Shown here: piece after piece, positions 53,942 through 62,118 of the stretch
Layout of the letters: each line of letters opens with the position of its first letter
How positions within the stretch are numbered: the stretch's first letter is position 1
DNA from: Virgibacillus salexigens
GTDB lineage: Bacteria > Bacillota > Bacilli > Bacillales > Amphibacillaceae
DNA length: 64,000 bases
Direction of reading: 5' to 3'
Assembly (NCBI RefSeq): GCF_014905415.1
Contig: NZ_BNEO01000001.1
Location: 1,426,001 to 1,490,000, forward strand
Program-made: the position numbers and the translations under genes
The notes under the pieces: generated by a model
What the model was told of the DNA's origin: nothing
The model's database searches: none
Seen by the model: only the letters and a program-made list of their open reading frames with translations

Positions 53942-53976
53942 ACAAAAACTCTTCTTACCTAGCGATAAGAAGAGTT
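53942..53976 (-). terminator. riboswitch expression-platform terminator
   Basis: On the minus strand AACTCTTCTTA (53976-53966) pairs with TAAGAAGAGTT (53957-53947), an 11-bp stem with an 8-base loop and a T-run. The first arm is also complementary to the 3' side of aptamer helix P1, giving an antiterminator. Confidence 0.9.
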
Positions 53977-54000
53977 AAAATACCATTTATTTGCCACTCT

Positions 54001-54111
54001 TCTTATCTATCAGACGCATATTGTCTGTAGGAATTAGCACAGTGTTAGCCATCAATAACCTGTTGCCGAAGTTTCATTGGGCCTTTTCCCTCCACTTCTC
54101 TTGATAAGAAA
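54001..54111 (-). promoter_or_regulatory. SAM-I (S-box) riboswitch aptamer
   Basis: Read on the minus strand the S-box core is clear: CTTATCAAGAGAAG then TGGAGGGAAAAGGCCC, AATGAAACTTCGGCAACAGG, a variable helix, then TGTGCTAATTCCTACAGA and the closing GATAAGAAG. P1 pairs CTTATC with GATAAG. With SAM the terminator forms and the sulfate operon is off. Confidence 0.95.
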
Positions 54112-54145
54112 TGTTTATTTGTACTGATTGTTATTATTGTTAGAT

Positions 54146-54174
54146 ATATTAAATCCTTTACCAGAAAAAGTCAA
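54146..54174 (-). promoter_or_regulatory. promoter of the sulfate assimilation operon
   Basis: On the minus strand TTGACT (54174-54169), a 17-base spacer and TAATAT (54151-54146) form a sigma-A promoter that places the start of transcription about 30 bases before the aptamer. Confidence 0.8.
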
Positions 54175-54253
54175 TGCTTATTTCAAAAACAAATTAAAAT
54201 TTAGACTTTTAATATATATACAATAAAATGAAGCTTCTTGTGACAATTATTTT

Positions 54254-54568
54254 TTAAGATAGTGCTTTTAATCCAGTAACACCGGTGATAATGGCAATAA
54301 GGCTTGCAATCCGATATTTATTCGTTGATTCTCCAAAGAACACCATATTCATGATCACTGCTCCAGCCGTTCCTATTCCGATAAATACAGAATAAGCCAC
54401 ACTAACTAGTAAATAAGAAAAAGACGCATAAAGAAATACAAACGAAGCACCCAATCCTCCCAAATAGAGCAAGCCATTTCTAACCGTCTTATCCTGGCTA
54501 TATAATCGCAAACCCAATACACCTATCATTTCAAATAGAGCAGCGCATGCTATGAATAACCATCCCAT
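54254..54568 (-). CDS. SMR family efflux subunit (second of pair)
   Basis: A 104-residue small multidrug resistance protein with four membrane helices. The conserved membrane Glu lies in LFIACAALFEMIGVLGL, and the family region SVAYSVFIGIGTAGAVIMNM and GVTGLKALS at the end are typical. It overlaps the preceding SMR gene by one base, and the pair with an upstream TetR gene resembles B. subtilis yvdT-yvdS-yvdR. Paired SMR proteins act as heterodimers; guanidinium or quaternary amines are possible substrates. Confidence 0.86.
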   Translation of the reverse strand: MGWLFIACAALFEMIGVLGLRLYSQDKTVRNGLLYLGGLGASFVFLYASFSYLLVSVAYSVFIGIGTAGAVIMNMVFFGESTNKYRIASLIAIITGVTGLKALS

Positions 54569-54906
54569 TACGAATGCACCTCCTGTTTACTTGGTTGATC
54601 GGAGAGTTTAAGACCAACCACACCTGCTACGAGAACGATCATAAATATGATTTTCCCCATGTTTAAGCTTCCGCCAAAAATATACACATCCATGAGCGCC
54701 GTACCAACTGTTCCTGCCGCAGCAAAGATAGCATATACGGTTCCAGTAGGTATCCCTTCACATGCTTTCGATAAGAAGTGAAGATCCATAAAAATTGCAG
54801 CAATGATTAGCGCCCAATGCCACCAGTCGGTGGCAGTATTAAATCCATAAATCCAAATTAATTCAAATACACTAGTTAACACGACATAAATCCATGATTT
54901 ATTCAT
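54568..54906 (-). CDS. SMR family efflux subunit (first of pair)
   Basis: A 112-residue four-helix SMR protein. The essential Glu is in VVLTSVFELIWIYGFN, and the helix-2/3 region reads GIPTGTVYAIFAAAGTVGTALMD with the C-terminal helix VLVAGVVGLKLSD. The tail (QPSKQEVHS) is polar. GAGGTGG precedes ATG 54906. It is expressed behind a TetR-type operator at 54973-54989, and its product pairs with the one encoded by the next gene. Confidence 0.86.
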   Translation of the reverse strand: MNKSWIYVVLTSVFELIWIYGFNTATDWWHWALIIAAIFMDLHFLSKACEGIPTGTVYAIFAAAGTVGTALMDVYIFGGSLNMGKIIFMIVLVAGVVGLKLSDQPSKQEVHS

Positions 54907-54972
54907 TTTTCCACCTCATAAAACATCTCATTGTTATTTTCATCACAATTTCATAATCTTCCCAAAAAAATG

Positions 54973-54989
54973 AATGACTATCAGTCATT
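54973..54989. promoter_or_regulatory. TetR-type operator before the SMR genes
   Basis: AATGACT-ATC-AGTCATT is a perfect 7-3-7 palindrome 67 bases upstream of the first SMR gene. Its 13-bp core TGACTATCAGTCA recurs upstream of the regulator gene. Confidence 0.8.
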
Positions 54990-55019
54990 TTTAAACAATA
55001 AAACTTGGACAACTCCAAG

Positions 55020-55595
55020 TCATTGGTTACATAATGCATGTGTTGCAAATGTTAATACTTCATCCTGCTTGCTTTTAGCTGCTTGCTCATCCTGGTGATC
55101 ATACAAATAAGATTGTTCAGCCGCTGATTCAATTAATCCGATCAACAGCTTTGCTGTTGCCTCCAAATCGAGAGAGGGACGAAGAACAGCTATAGCTTTT
55201 GGTTGTTCTAGAAATTCACGCATCCATGCATAATACGGTTCGTATATTTTTTCCCATTGACTTAAATACTCACTAGACGCCAATCCAGCAAATATTAAGG
55301 CAAATACCTCCCGATATTCCTTTGTAATAGCAAAAACAACATCAACCACCTGGGCAAGCTGATCCAAGAAGCTGCATTCATTATTTACTTGCTTGTGCAT
55401 CTCTTCTACGATTCGTTCTACCATTACTTCCGCAATAGAAGGCATTACGGCTAATTTCGATGGGAAGTATAAATAAAATGTTCCCTGAGCAATACCTGCC
55501 CCCTTAACAATATCTGATACTTTGGTTTTTTCAATACCTTTTTCACTAAAAACATGAATAGCAGATTGAACGATTTTTTCCTTTTTATTATCCAT
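55020..55595 (-). CDS. TetR/AcrR family repressor of the SMR pair
   Basis: A 191-residue regulator. The helix-turn-helix reads IVQSAIHVFSEKGIEKTKVS, then DIVKGAGIAQGTFYLYFPSK, a textbook TetR domain. The C-terminal part with IAEVMVERIVEEMHKQ and AKLLIGLIESAAEQSYLYD is of YvdT/YfiR type. It is upstream of, and co-directional with, the SMR genes; palindromic sites flank it on both sides, implying autorepression and control of the pump. GGAG precedes ATG 55595. Confidence 0.87.
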   Translation of the reverse strand: MDNKKEKIVQSAIHVFSEKGIEKTKVSDIVKGAGIAQGTFYLYFPSKLAVMPSIAEVMVERIVEEMHKQVNNECSFLDQLAQVVDVVFAITKEYREVFALIFAGLASSEYLSQWEKIYEPYYAWMREFLEQPKAIAVLRPSLDLEATAKLLIGLIESAAEQSYLYDHQDEQAAKSKQDEVLTFATHALCNQ

Positions 55596-55617
55596 ATCCC
55601 AACTCCTACCCCTTATG

Positions 55618-55634
55618 ACTGACTATCAGTCATT
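55618..55634. promoter_or_regulatory. TetR-type operator before the regulator gene
   Basis: ACTGACT-ATC-AGTCATT shares the 13-bp core of the site at 54973-54989 and lies 23 bases upstream of the TetR start, fitting autorepression. Confidence 0.75.
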
Positions 55635-55659
55635 TTATAATAGATAACTTGCATTGTCA

Positions 55660-55689
55660 ATAGACAGTGTCCTATCCGGCACTGTCTAT
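55660..55689 (-). terminator. hairpin after the CstB-like gene
   Basis: ATAGACAGTG (55660-55669) is complementary to 55680-55689 with a 10-base loop. It begins at the stop codon and lacks a T-run, so it may stabilise the 3' end or terminate weakly. Confidence 0.5.
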
Positions 55690-57098
55690 CATGAGGTCGT
55701 TTGAAAATGATCCGTCTGCCATTGCTGAAAACCACCTTGCAGATTCATCACGTCAAATCCTTTATTCACTAATATACTTGCTGCAATTGCCGAACGCTTA
55801 CCCGAAGCACAGTGAACTACTACTGGTTGGTCGAAAGATAGTTCATGTGCTTGTTCGTTTAATTGAGGGAGGGGGATATGAATCGCTCCTGGTATATGAG
55901 CTTTTTCCCATTCTTTTTGGTAACGAACATCCAAAATCTGCACCTGCCCCGCATGTCTTTGCCTTTCTACATCTTTTGGATCCTGATTTAGATAAGAATT
56001 CGTATTGCCGGCAGTTTCAACGATTGTTGGGGAGAAAAATCCAACGATATTATCCATTCCGATATTGCTTACAATTGTCTGTATATCCTTTAAATCATTG
56101 GAATCAGCAATGAGGTATATGTCATCCTTATAATTCGCCAGTCTCCCCATCCACTCTGCAAACATATCTGGATAAGGAATGTTAATGGTTCTAGGAATGC
56201 TCCTCATTGCAAAAGAAGTCGCGCTTCGTGTGTCGATGATAAGATTATTCTTGTCCGTAGCTAACAATGCAACTTCGTCTCCAGGCCGATGGAATTCAAC
56301 AGTTGATGGAACAGCAGCTAGTGGTGTTAAACCGGATATATTGACTTCTTTCATTTTTGCAAAATAAGCTGGGACTTCAGGCTGTCCATCCAATAAAAAG
56401 TCCATAAAAGCTTGCTCATTCGTATACCGTAGCGCTGGATTTGTCCTTTTTTCATAACCTACCGTGCTATTTGGTATGGAACCTAGACCTTTTCCGCAAG
56501 CACTTCCTGCCCCATGGCCTGGCCAGATTTGTAGGTAATCTTCGTACTTCTTAAATCGCTGTATAGAAGCAAACATTTGACGTGCCCCTTGAATGGCAGA
56601 ACCTTTCACACCGAGTGATGTTTCTAAGAGATCTGGTCGTCCTACATTTCCAACAAAAATAAAATCTCCAGTAAATAACCCGATTGGTTGATCGGTTGTT
56701 CCTTTGTCTATTAATTCATATGTCATATGTTCTGGAGTATGACCAGGCGTATGCACTGCTTTCAGCTGGATATTACCAACATGAATCGTTTGTTCATCGA
56801 TAACACCTTGAACAGGGAGGAAGGGGGGCCATTTATATCCTCCATTACGCTCTCCTTCCGTTGAATAATAGATCGTTGCTCCTGTTCGCCTGGCTAATTC
56901 AGCAGATCCTGAAACAAAATCAGCATGAATATGTGTTTCGATTGCACCCATAATTCGAAAACCCTGTTCTTTTGCAACCGTTAGATACATATCAATATTC
57001 CTTATCGGATCTATAATTGCAGCTTCTCCTGTAATCTGGCAACCGATCATATAGGATGCTTGTGCTAAGGACCGATCATAAAAATACTGTAAATACAC
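55689..57098 (-). CDS. CstB-like persulfide dioxygenase-rhodanese (MBL plus rhodanese domains)
   Basis: A 469-residue fusion. Residues 1-240 are a metallo-beta-lactamase/ETHE1-like persulfide dioxygenase with ETHIHADFVSGSAELA, HTPGHTPEHMTYEL and LFTGDFIFVGNVGRPDL. A middle rhodanese-like domain lacks an active Cys (IYLIADSND). The C-terminal rhodanese has a functional loop, VVHCASGKRSAIAASIL. This is the layout of staphylococcal CstB, which detoxifies persulfides to thiosulfate. The start is GTG 57098 with GGAGGGA upstream. It is not in the cys operon but suits its sulfur-handling neighbourhood. The CstR/CstA partners are not seen. Confidence 0.85.
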   Translation of the reverse strand: MYLQYFYDRSLAQASYMIGCQITGEAAIIDPIRNIDMYLTVAKEQGFRIMGAIETHIHADFVSGSAELARRTGATIYYSTEGERNGGYKWPPFLPVQGVIDEQTIHVGNIQLKAVHTPGHTPEHMTYELIDKGTTDQPIGLFTGDFIFVGNVGRPDLLETSLGVKGSAIQGARQMFASIQRFKKYEDYLQIWPGHGAGSACGKGLGSIPNSTVGYEKRTNPALRYTNEQAFMDFLLDGQPEVPAYFAKMKEVNISGLTPLAAVPSTVEFHRPGDEVALLATDKNNLIIDTRSATSFAMRSIPRTINIPYPDMFAEWMGRLANYKDDIYLIADSNDLKDIQTIVSNIGMDNIVGFFSPTIVETAGNTNSYLNQDPKDVERQRHAGQVQILDVRYQKEWEKAHIPGAIHIPLPQLNEQAHELSFDQPVVVHCASGKRSAIAASILVNKGFDVMNLQGGFQQWQTDHFQTTS

Positions 57099-57208
57099 GG
57101 AGTCCCTCCTTCTGTCATGTGTCTATTCTTTTCAGAAGAATGAGCCTGGTACTTGGTTAAGATAAGAAACTTTAAAGCTGAATTCTTTAAACCGCAATCA
57201 GGAATACG

Positions 57209-57307
57209 GCATGCTTTTCGCGGGGACGGCCTCAGCTAACTTGGGTAAGAAAAATTAATTGCCCGCGTGGATTTTCGAGCCCGTGTTGTTCCCGCGCGAA
57301 TCATGCC
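57209..57307. repeat. GC-rich imperfect inverted repeat element
   Basis: GGCATGCTTTTCGCGGG (57209-57225) and the complement of 57291-57307 match at 13 of 17 positions. The GC-rich interior includes CTTTTCGCGGGGACGGCCTCAGCT, whose pattern resembles the left part of the 193-bp element at 34128. It lies in the gap 57099-57374, which carries no gene. Confidence 0.5.
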
Positions 57308-57374
57308 TATCAGTATCGGACACGGCTATCCTTCGTTATTTTATAAAAATTACTTTTGTCCCACTCTTAAAATG

Positions 57375-58034
57375 CTAATCAATCTCTTTTTGACAATAGT
57401 ACCAGTCGACACATTCGTAATCCTTATTATTCATTCGTTCGTTCGCCTCTTCCTTTGTCTGCGGAGGTTTGACGACTACTTGATCACCTGGCTGCCAGTT
57501 TGCCGGAGTGGATACGCCATGCTCATCGGTTGTTTTTAAAGCTTTCACCAGTCGGACAATTTCACTCATATTGCGTCCAGTAGTAAGAGGGTAGTAGATA
57601 AGCGATCGAATCACCTGCTTATCATCGATTACAAAGACAGCTCTTGATGTTTCGGTTCCAGTTGATTCTGGCATTACCATCCCATAAGCTGTAGCAACCT
57701 TTTGATCCAAATCTGCGATAATTGGAAAATCAATGGTTGTATCAAAATTCTTTTCGATATTACGTAACCAAGCAATATGGGAACTTACACTATCGATGCT
57801 TAAACCAATTAATTCCGTGTCCATCTTCTGTAATTGATCATATACCTCCTGAAAAGCCACAAATTCAGACGTACATACAGGGGTGAAGTCAGCTGGATGA
57901 GAAAATAGCACGACCCACTTTCCTTGATAATCGCGAAGAGAAATATCCCCTTGTGTCGTTTTGGCCATAAAGCCAGGTGCTTTTTCCCCAATTCTAGGTA
58001 ATGGATTTGCTTGCACATTTTCCTGCTGTTCCAT
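57375..58034 (-). CDS. peroxiredoxin (Prx6/AhpC-TSA type)
   Basis: A 219-residue thiol peroxidase. The peroxidatic Cys is in SHPADFTPVCTSEFVAF, with catalytic Arg in TETSRAVFVIDD. The long C-terminal extension (PANWQPGDQVVVKPPQTK) places it in the Prx6 group; extra Cys residues near the end (YECVDWYYCQKE) could resolve the disulfide. It removes peroxides in the cytoplasm. AAAGGAG precedes ATG 58034. It stands alone. Confidence 0.88.
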   Translation of the reverse strand: MEQQENVQANPLPRIGEKAPGFMAKTTQGDISLRDYQGKWVVLFSHPADFTPVCTSEFVAFQEVYDQLQKMDTELIGLSIDSVSSHIAWLRNIEKNFDTTIDFPIIADLDQKVATAYGMVMPESTGTETSRAVFVIDDKQVIRSLIYYPLTTGRNMSEIVRLVKALKTTDEHGVSTPANWQPGDQVVVKPPQTKEEANERMNNKDYECVDWYYCQKEID

Positions 58035-58166
58035 ATGTGAAGCTCCTTTCTATTTCAATATAGGTAGTTCTCCTAATCTTTACCTTTATATTCCGTCTAG
58101 CAAACATCCATGTTGAAAATAAAGCAATTGTCATTGATTGTTAACATTTAGACTTCACTTGTACAT

Positions 58167-58200
58167 AAAAAAGGCCAATTCTATAAATCATTGACCTTTT
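58167..58200 (-). terminator. intrinsic terminator of the MscS gene
   Basis: AAAAGGTCAAT and ATTGGCCTTTT on the minus strand form an 11-bp stem with one G-U and a T6 run. Confidence 0.8.
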
Positions 58201-58221
58201 AAACGCAATAGCATTTGCCGA

Positions 58222-59058
58222 TTATTCAGCTTGCTTTTCAATATATACTTGATGTGGGAAAGGTATATCAATATTATTTTCATCAAATGCTTCTTTAATC
58301 GCTTTACGTAATTGTCTTTCCACACCCCATTGCTCCATATTTTGTGTCTGCGCAATAACACGAAGGGTGATATCTGACTCACCGATCATCTGTACACCTA
58401 CCACGTCTGGACCTTCGACAACCATATCATTTTCTTCTTTCACTCGATCACACACTTCTTGCAGCACCGTCATCGCATGATCGATATTATCACTATAGGA
58501 AATTCCAATATCAACAAGTGCTCGCATATTTCCGCGAGAATGGTTACTTAATGAGCCAATTTCTCGATTTGGGATAAAATTAAGCGTCCCATCAAAACTG
58601 CGAAGCTGTGTTGTACGAAGCCCAACTTCCTCTACAATTCCATCATATCCGGCAGTTGTCACATAATCGCCTACATCTAGTTGTTTTTCTAATAATAAGA
58701 AAAACCCTGTTACGATATCACTGACAAGCCCTTGTGCGCCAAAACCAATTGCTAACCCAATAATTCCTGCACCAGCAATTAATCCGGCAGCGTTAATGCC
58801 GAAGATCCCTAACACAATTACTAAGGTAATAAAAATAAGTATATAGGAAAAAACACTAATAGCGAGAGCTTGTAATGTTTGCGTTCTACCTGCTGACATC
58901 TGCTTTTTATTTTGTACCTTTGAAAATGAAGACCGAATTAGTTTTTTACCAATCGCTCGGACGATCATAAACACAATAAGAATTGCAATTAATTGAATAA
59001 GTATAATACCTGCATCTACCGCAAGTTCTGCCCAGTTAATGTTTTCTAGCCAATTCAT
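58222..59058 (-). CDS. small-conductance mechanosensitive channel (MscS family)
   Basis: A 278-residue channel with three N-terminal membrane helices. The first is ILIQLIAILIVFMIVRAIGK; the pore helix TM3 is rich in Ala and Gly (GIIGLAIGFGAQGLVSDIVTG). The beta domain is seen in VGDYVTTAGYDGIVEEVGLR and FIPNREIGSLSNHSRG. Size and pattern match B. subtilis YkuT-type MscS. It releases solutes on hypo-osmotic shock. GGAG precedes ATG 59058. Confidence 0.9.
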   Translation of the reverse strand: MNWLENINWAELAVDAGIILIQLIAILIVFMIVRAIGKKLIRSSFSKVQNKKQMSAGRTQTLQALAISVFSYILIFITLVIVLGIFGINAAGLIAGAGIIGLAIGFGAQGLVSDIVTGFFLLLEKQLDVGDYVTTAGYDGIVEEVGLRTTQLRSFDGTLNFIPNREIGSLSNHSRGNMRALVDIGISYSDNIDHAMTVLQEVCDRVKEENDMVVEGPDVVGVQMIGESDITLRVIAQTQNMEQWGVERQLRKAIKEAFDENNIDIPFPHQVYIEKQAE

Positions 59059-59604
59059 AACATGTCTACTCCTTTAATCATGATTTATTACTCCGAAAAT
59101 AGGTATTTTTTCTAAAAAAATATACGTGTAATAATGCAAACTATGAAAATGGAAAGACGGATACATGAAAATCCAGCTTCCAATCATACGTAACCTAAAA
59201 AACAACTTCGTAATCTCCCTAAGATAGGGATCATCCCTTTTTCCAGCAAACCATTCATCCTAGTAACGTACGACAGATGAATCCTGCAATACTTAGCATT
59301 CACCCCCTACACGAAAGTATGGTGCATAATCACGTAAGAAATTCATTCTACCAGAATACAATGTAACATAAAACACCCATTATGTATGTACTCTATTACT
59401 ACCATCCATTTCCCTAAAAAAAATTTGGTTAAACAGATCCTTTACAGATTCTTCGCTTCATACGTAAGAGGCTGTTTTCCACGGGCAAAGACATAGCTAA
59501 CCAACCGCTTAATCGATCATCATGTTCTCGCTGAATTCACCCCTATTTCATTTGCTGTGGTTACTGACAACACCGTTCTTTTAGGTAATTATCCTCTGCT
59601 ATTC
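59059..59604. other. long intergenic region, no gene seen
   Basis: About 550 bases lack any reading frame with a ribosome binding site. A CCACGGGCA segment near 59478 recalls the 34150 element (CCACGGGCACC). Otherwise it looks like decayed sequence. Confidence 0.4.
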
Positions 59605-59666
59605 AAAAAATCCGAACTATTCATCATCCGGATATGACTTCGTATACTCGGATGAATAGTTCGGAT
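59605..59666 (-). terminator. intrinsic terminator of the GH4 gene
   Basis: ATCCGAACTATTCATC (59610-59625) is exactly complementary to 59651-59666, a 16-bp stem with a 25-base loop and a T6 run leftward on the minus strand. Confidence 0.85.
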
Positions 59667-59708
59667 ATCTCTTTACCTAATTACTTTTAACGTATCCTCT
59701 AAAGCATT

Positions 59709-61037
59709 CTATGCTTCTACTTTTTTGAAGAACTGCGGTAAATGCTCCTGATGTGCCGCTAACATTTCATCTACGATTTCCTTTGCAATCGTATCCGAAG
59801 GAGTTAGTGGATTAATCGCTAAAGCTAGCACAGCTTTATTATAGTCGCCAGTTACAGCAGCTTCGGCGGAAACCCTTTCAAACGATTTAATCTGTTGAAC
59901 TAAGCCACGAACAACTACAGGCAGATCACCAACAGCAATTGGTTTAGGTCCGTCTTTTGTAATAATACAGCTAACCTCTACTGCTGAGTCATCAGGAATA
60001 CTAGCTATAGCCCCGTTATTTCTTGTATTCACTGGCTGAATATCTTGTTTGTCTGTATAAATAGAAGTAATTAAGCGAACTGCTGCATCAGAATAATAGG
60101 CCCCTCCACGTTTTTCTAACTGAGGTGGCTTTATCGCTAAATTTGGATCTTTATACAGCTCAAATAATTCATTTTCTAATTGTTGAACTACTTCCGCACG
60201 CGTGCCCTCTAATTCAGCATTTTTCCTATCTTTTTCTATCATGTCTTGCGTTTTATAATAATACATATGATATGGACAAGTTAAGACATTAAGCGCTTTA
60301 ATAAACGCTGGCTCCCATCCCAATCCGTCAATATTTTTAACAAAACTACTATTATCCGGATCTGTTAATAAATCCATCACCTTATCTTTGACACTTTCGC
60401 CATCGACATAAACATCTATCCCATAAACCATATGATTTAGTCCTGCAAAATCAATACGAATTCGCGAATGATCAACATCTAATAACTTAGCAATACCCAT
60501 TTCCATTCCAATTGGGACATTACACAATCCTACAACTTTTTTAATGTTAGAATAACGCAGTACGGCTTCTGTCACCATACCAGCTGGGTTTGTAAAGTTA
60601 ATTAACCAGGCATTCGGACATAATTCCTCCATGTCCTTACAAATATCTAATATAACGGGGATTGTACGTAAGCCTTTAAATAAACCTCCTGGCCCATTTG
60701 TTTCCTGACCAAGAACGCCATATTTCAATGGAATACGTTCATCTTTTGCACGAGCATCTAATAATCCTACTCGAAATTGAGTAGTAACAAAATCAGCATC
60801 CTTTAAAGCTTCTCTTCGATCAAGTGTTAAATGTACATCGATTGGAAGACCAGCTTTTTCAATCATTCTTTTAGCAAGATTGCCAACAATTTCTAGCTTT
60901 TCTTTTCCTGCTTCAATATCTACTAACCATAACTCTCCAACCGGTAATTCGTGATATCGTTTGATGAATCCTTCTACTAATTCAGGAGTATAACTAGAAC
61001 CCCCACCAACCGTTACAATTTTAATACGTTTGGTCAT
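59709..61037 (-). CDS. licH: 6-phospho-beta-glucosidase, glycoside hydrolase family 4
   Basis: A 442-residue NAD- and Mn-dependent GH4 enzyme. It begins KRIKIVTVGGGSSYTPELVEGF (NAD-binding), has FRVGLLDARAKDERIPLKYG and GQETNGPGGLFKGLRTIPV, then metal-site LINFTNPAGMVTEAV and GLCNVPIG, typical of LicH/CelF. It cleaves 6-phospho-beta-glucosides such as cellobiose-6-phosphate, usually delivered by a PTS, which is not in view. ATG 61037 has GGAGGTG 8 bases upstream; the frame opens 11 codons earlier. It is divergent from an RpiR-type regulator. Confidence 0.9.
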   Translation of the reverse strand: MTKRIKIVTVGGGSSYTPELVEGFIKRYHELPVGELWLVDIEAGKEKLEIVGNLAKRMIEKAGLPIDVHLTLDRREALKDADFVTTQFRVGLLDARAKDERIPLKYGVLGQETNGPGGLFKGLRTIPVILDICKDMEELCPNAWLINFTNPAGMVTEAVLRYSNIKKVVGLCNVPIGMEMGIAKLLDVDHSRIRIDFAGLNHMVYGIDVYVDGESVKDKVMDLLTDPDNSSFVKNIDGLGWEPAFIKALNVLTCPYHMYYYKTQDMIEKDRKNAELEGTRAEVVQQLENELFELYKDPNLAIKPPQLEKRGGAYYSDAAVRLITSIYTDKQDIQPVNTRNNGAIASIPDDSAVEVSCIITKDGPKPIAVGDLPVVVRGLVQQIKSFERVSAEAAVTGDYNKAVLALAINPLTPSDTIAKEIVDEMLAAHQEHLPQFFKKVEA

Positions 61038-61202
61038 AATCGATACACCTCCGAATAATTTAACAGGCAATTGAGTTGTTTGCCGTTTAAAGAACTATTG
61101 CTTTTTAGCAAACGTAAAAGACTTATGCATGAATTGTATATCTATTTTGTAAGAAGGTAAATAAGTCACGAACAACTTGTTTTTTATAACGAAAGAAGGA
61201 AT

Positions 61203-61248
61203 ATGTTTCATAAATGTAACACAGTGTATCTGAAACATCGTTGTGTTA
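61203..61248. promoter_or_regulatory. interlaced inverted repeats in the licH/RpiR intergenic region
   Basis: ATGTTTCA (61203-61210) with TGAAACAT (61231-61238), and TAACACA (61217-61223) with TGTGTTA (61242-61248), lie between the divergent genes. They are plausible operators for the RpiR-type regulator. Confidence 0.45.
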
Positions 61249-61304
61249 GGATAAAGTTAGCGTAGTAAGATGAATGATTTCTTATAAAAGGAGTACCTTC
61301 TTAT

Positions 61305-62030
61305 ATGTTCACACATGACATGATTGCTTCATTCAATGAGTTAGAAACTTCATTATACAATTATATTTGTCAAAACATCGATAAGGTTGCTTATATGCGG
61401 ATTCGTGAACTTGCTGATGAAACCCATGTATCAACCGCTACGATCTTACGATTTTGCAGAAAAATAAATTGTGATGGTTTTTCCGAGTTTAAAGTAAAGC
61501 TAAAAATGCATATGAAAGACACTAAAAGTACGAGCTTACAACGTACCCAGCATGCAGTGATAGAATTTTTTGAGCGCACGCTAAAAGGGGATATAGAAGC
61601 ATATATCAAGCATGCAGCGAGCCTTGTTGCCAAAGCAGATAATATCATTTTTATTGGGATAGGAAGCTCAGCTATCCTTGCTGAATATGGAGCGAGGTAT
61701 TTCTCTAGCCTAGGTAAATTTTCGATGTATATCAAAGATCCTCTTTTTCCGGTTCACACGAATCACCTTTACAATTGCGCAACAATCGCGCTATCCGTCT
61801 CAGGAGAAAATAGTTTCACAGTCACGCACCTTCATCAATTGAAACAAGAGGGAAGCAAAATTATTAGTATTACAAATAATAAACATTCAACCATTGCGAA
61901 AATATCTGAGATAAATATTCCTTACTATGTAACAGAGGAGTGGCATGAAAATGCGAATATTACTACCCAAGTACCTGTTCTTTATATTCTAGAATCAATG
62001 GCCCGTGAAATATATAAATTGAATAAATGA
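61305..62030 (+). CDS. MurR/RpiR family regulator
   Basis: A 241-residue regulator. The N-terminal HTH_6 domain reads LADETHVSTATILRFCRKIN, then CDGFSEFKVKLKMHM. The C-terminal SIS sugar-phosphate domain reads ADNIIFIGIGSSAILAEYGARY and GSKIISITNNKHSTIAKIS. Such proteins sense phosphosugars. As it is divergent from the GH4 gene, it probably controls that gene in response to a phospho-glucoside. GGAG precedes ATG 61305. Confidence 0.87.
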   Translation: MFTHDMIASFNELETSLYNYICQNIDKVAYMRIRELADETHVSTATILRFCRKINCDGFSEFKVKLKMHMKDTKSTSLQRTQHAVIEFFERTLKGDIEAYIKHAASLVAKADNIIFIGIGSSAILAEYGARYFSSLGKFSMYIKDPLFPVHTNHLYNCATIALSVSGENSFTVTHLHQLKQEGSKIISITNNKHSTIAKISEINIPYYVTEEWHENANITTQVPVLYILESMAREIYKLNK

Positions 62031-62077
62031 GGAGGTAGGAAGAAGCTTGCATGTCTAGATGAATGGTCCTAGCAATA

Positions 62078-62109
62078 GAAAAAGCTACCCGATCAATCTC
62101 GAGCAGCTT
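62078..62109 (-). terminator. intrinsic terminator of the ABC exporter gene
   Basis: On the minus strand AAGCTGCTCGA pairs with TCGGGTAGCTT (62082-62092 and 62099-62109, two G-U pairs, 6-base loop), followed by a T5 run. Confidence 0.8.
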
Positions 62110-62118
62110 GGAATATGC

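Noticed and set aside
57267-57539. 90-codon plus-strand frame over the repeat and the peroxiredoxin 3' end
   Set aside because: It spans a non-coding repeat and the antisense of a real gene, with no family features.
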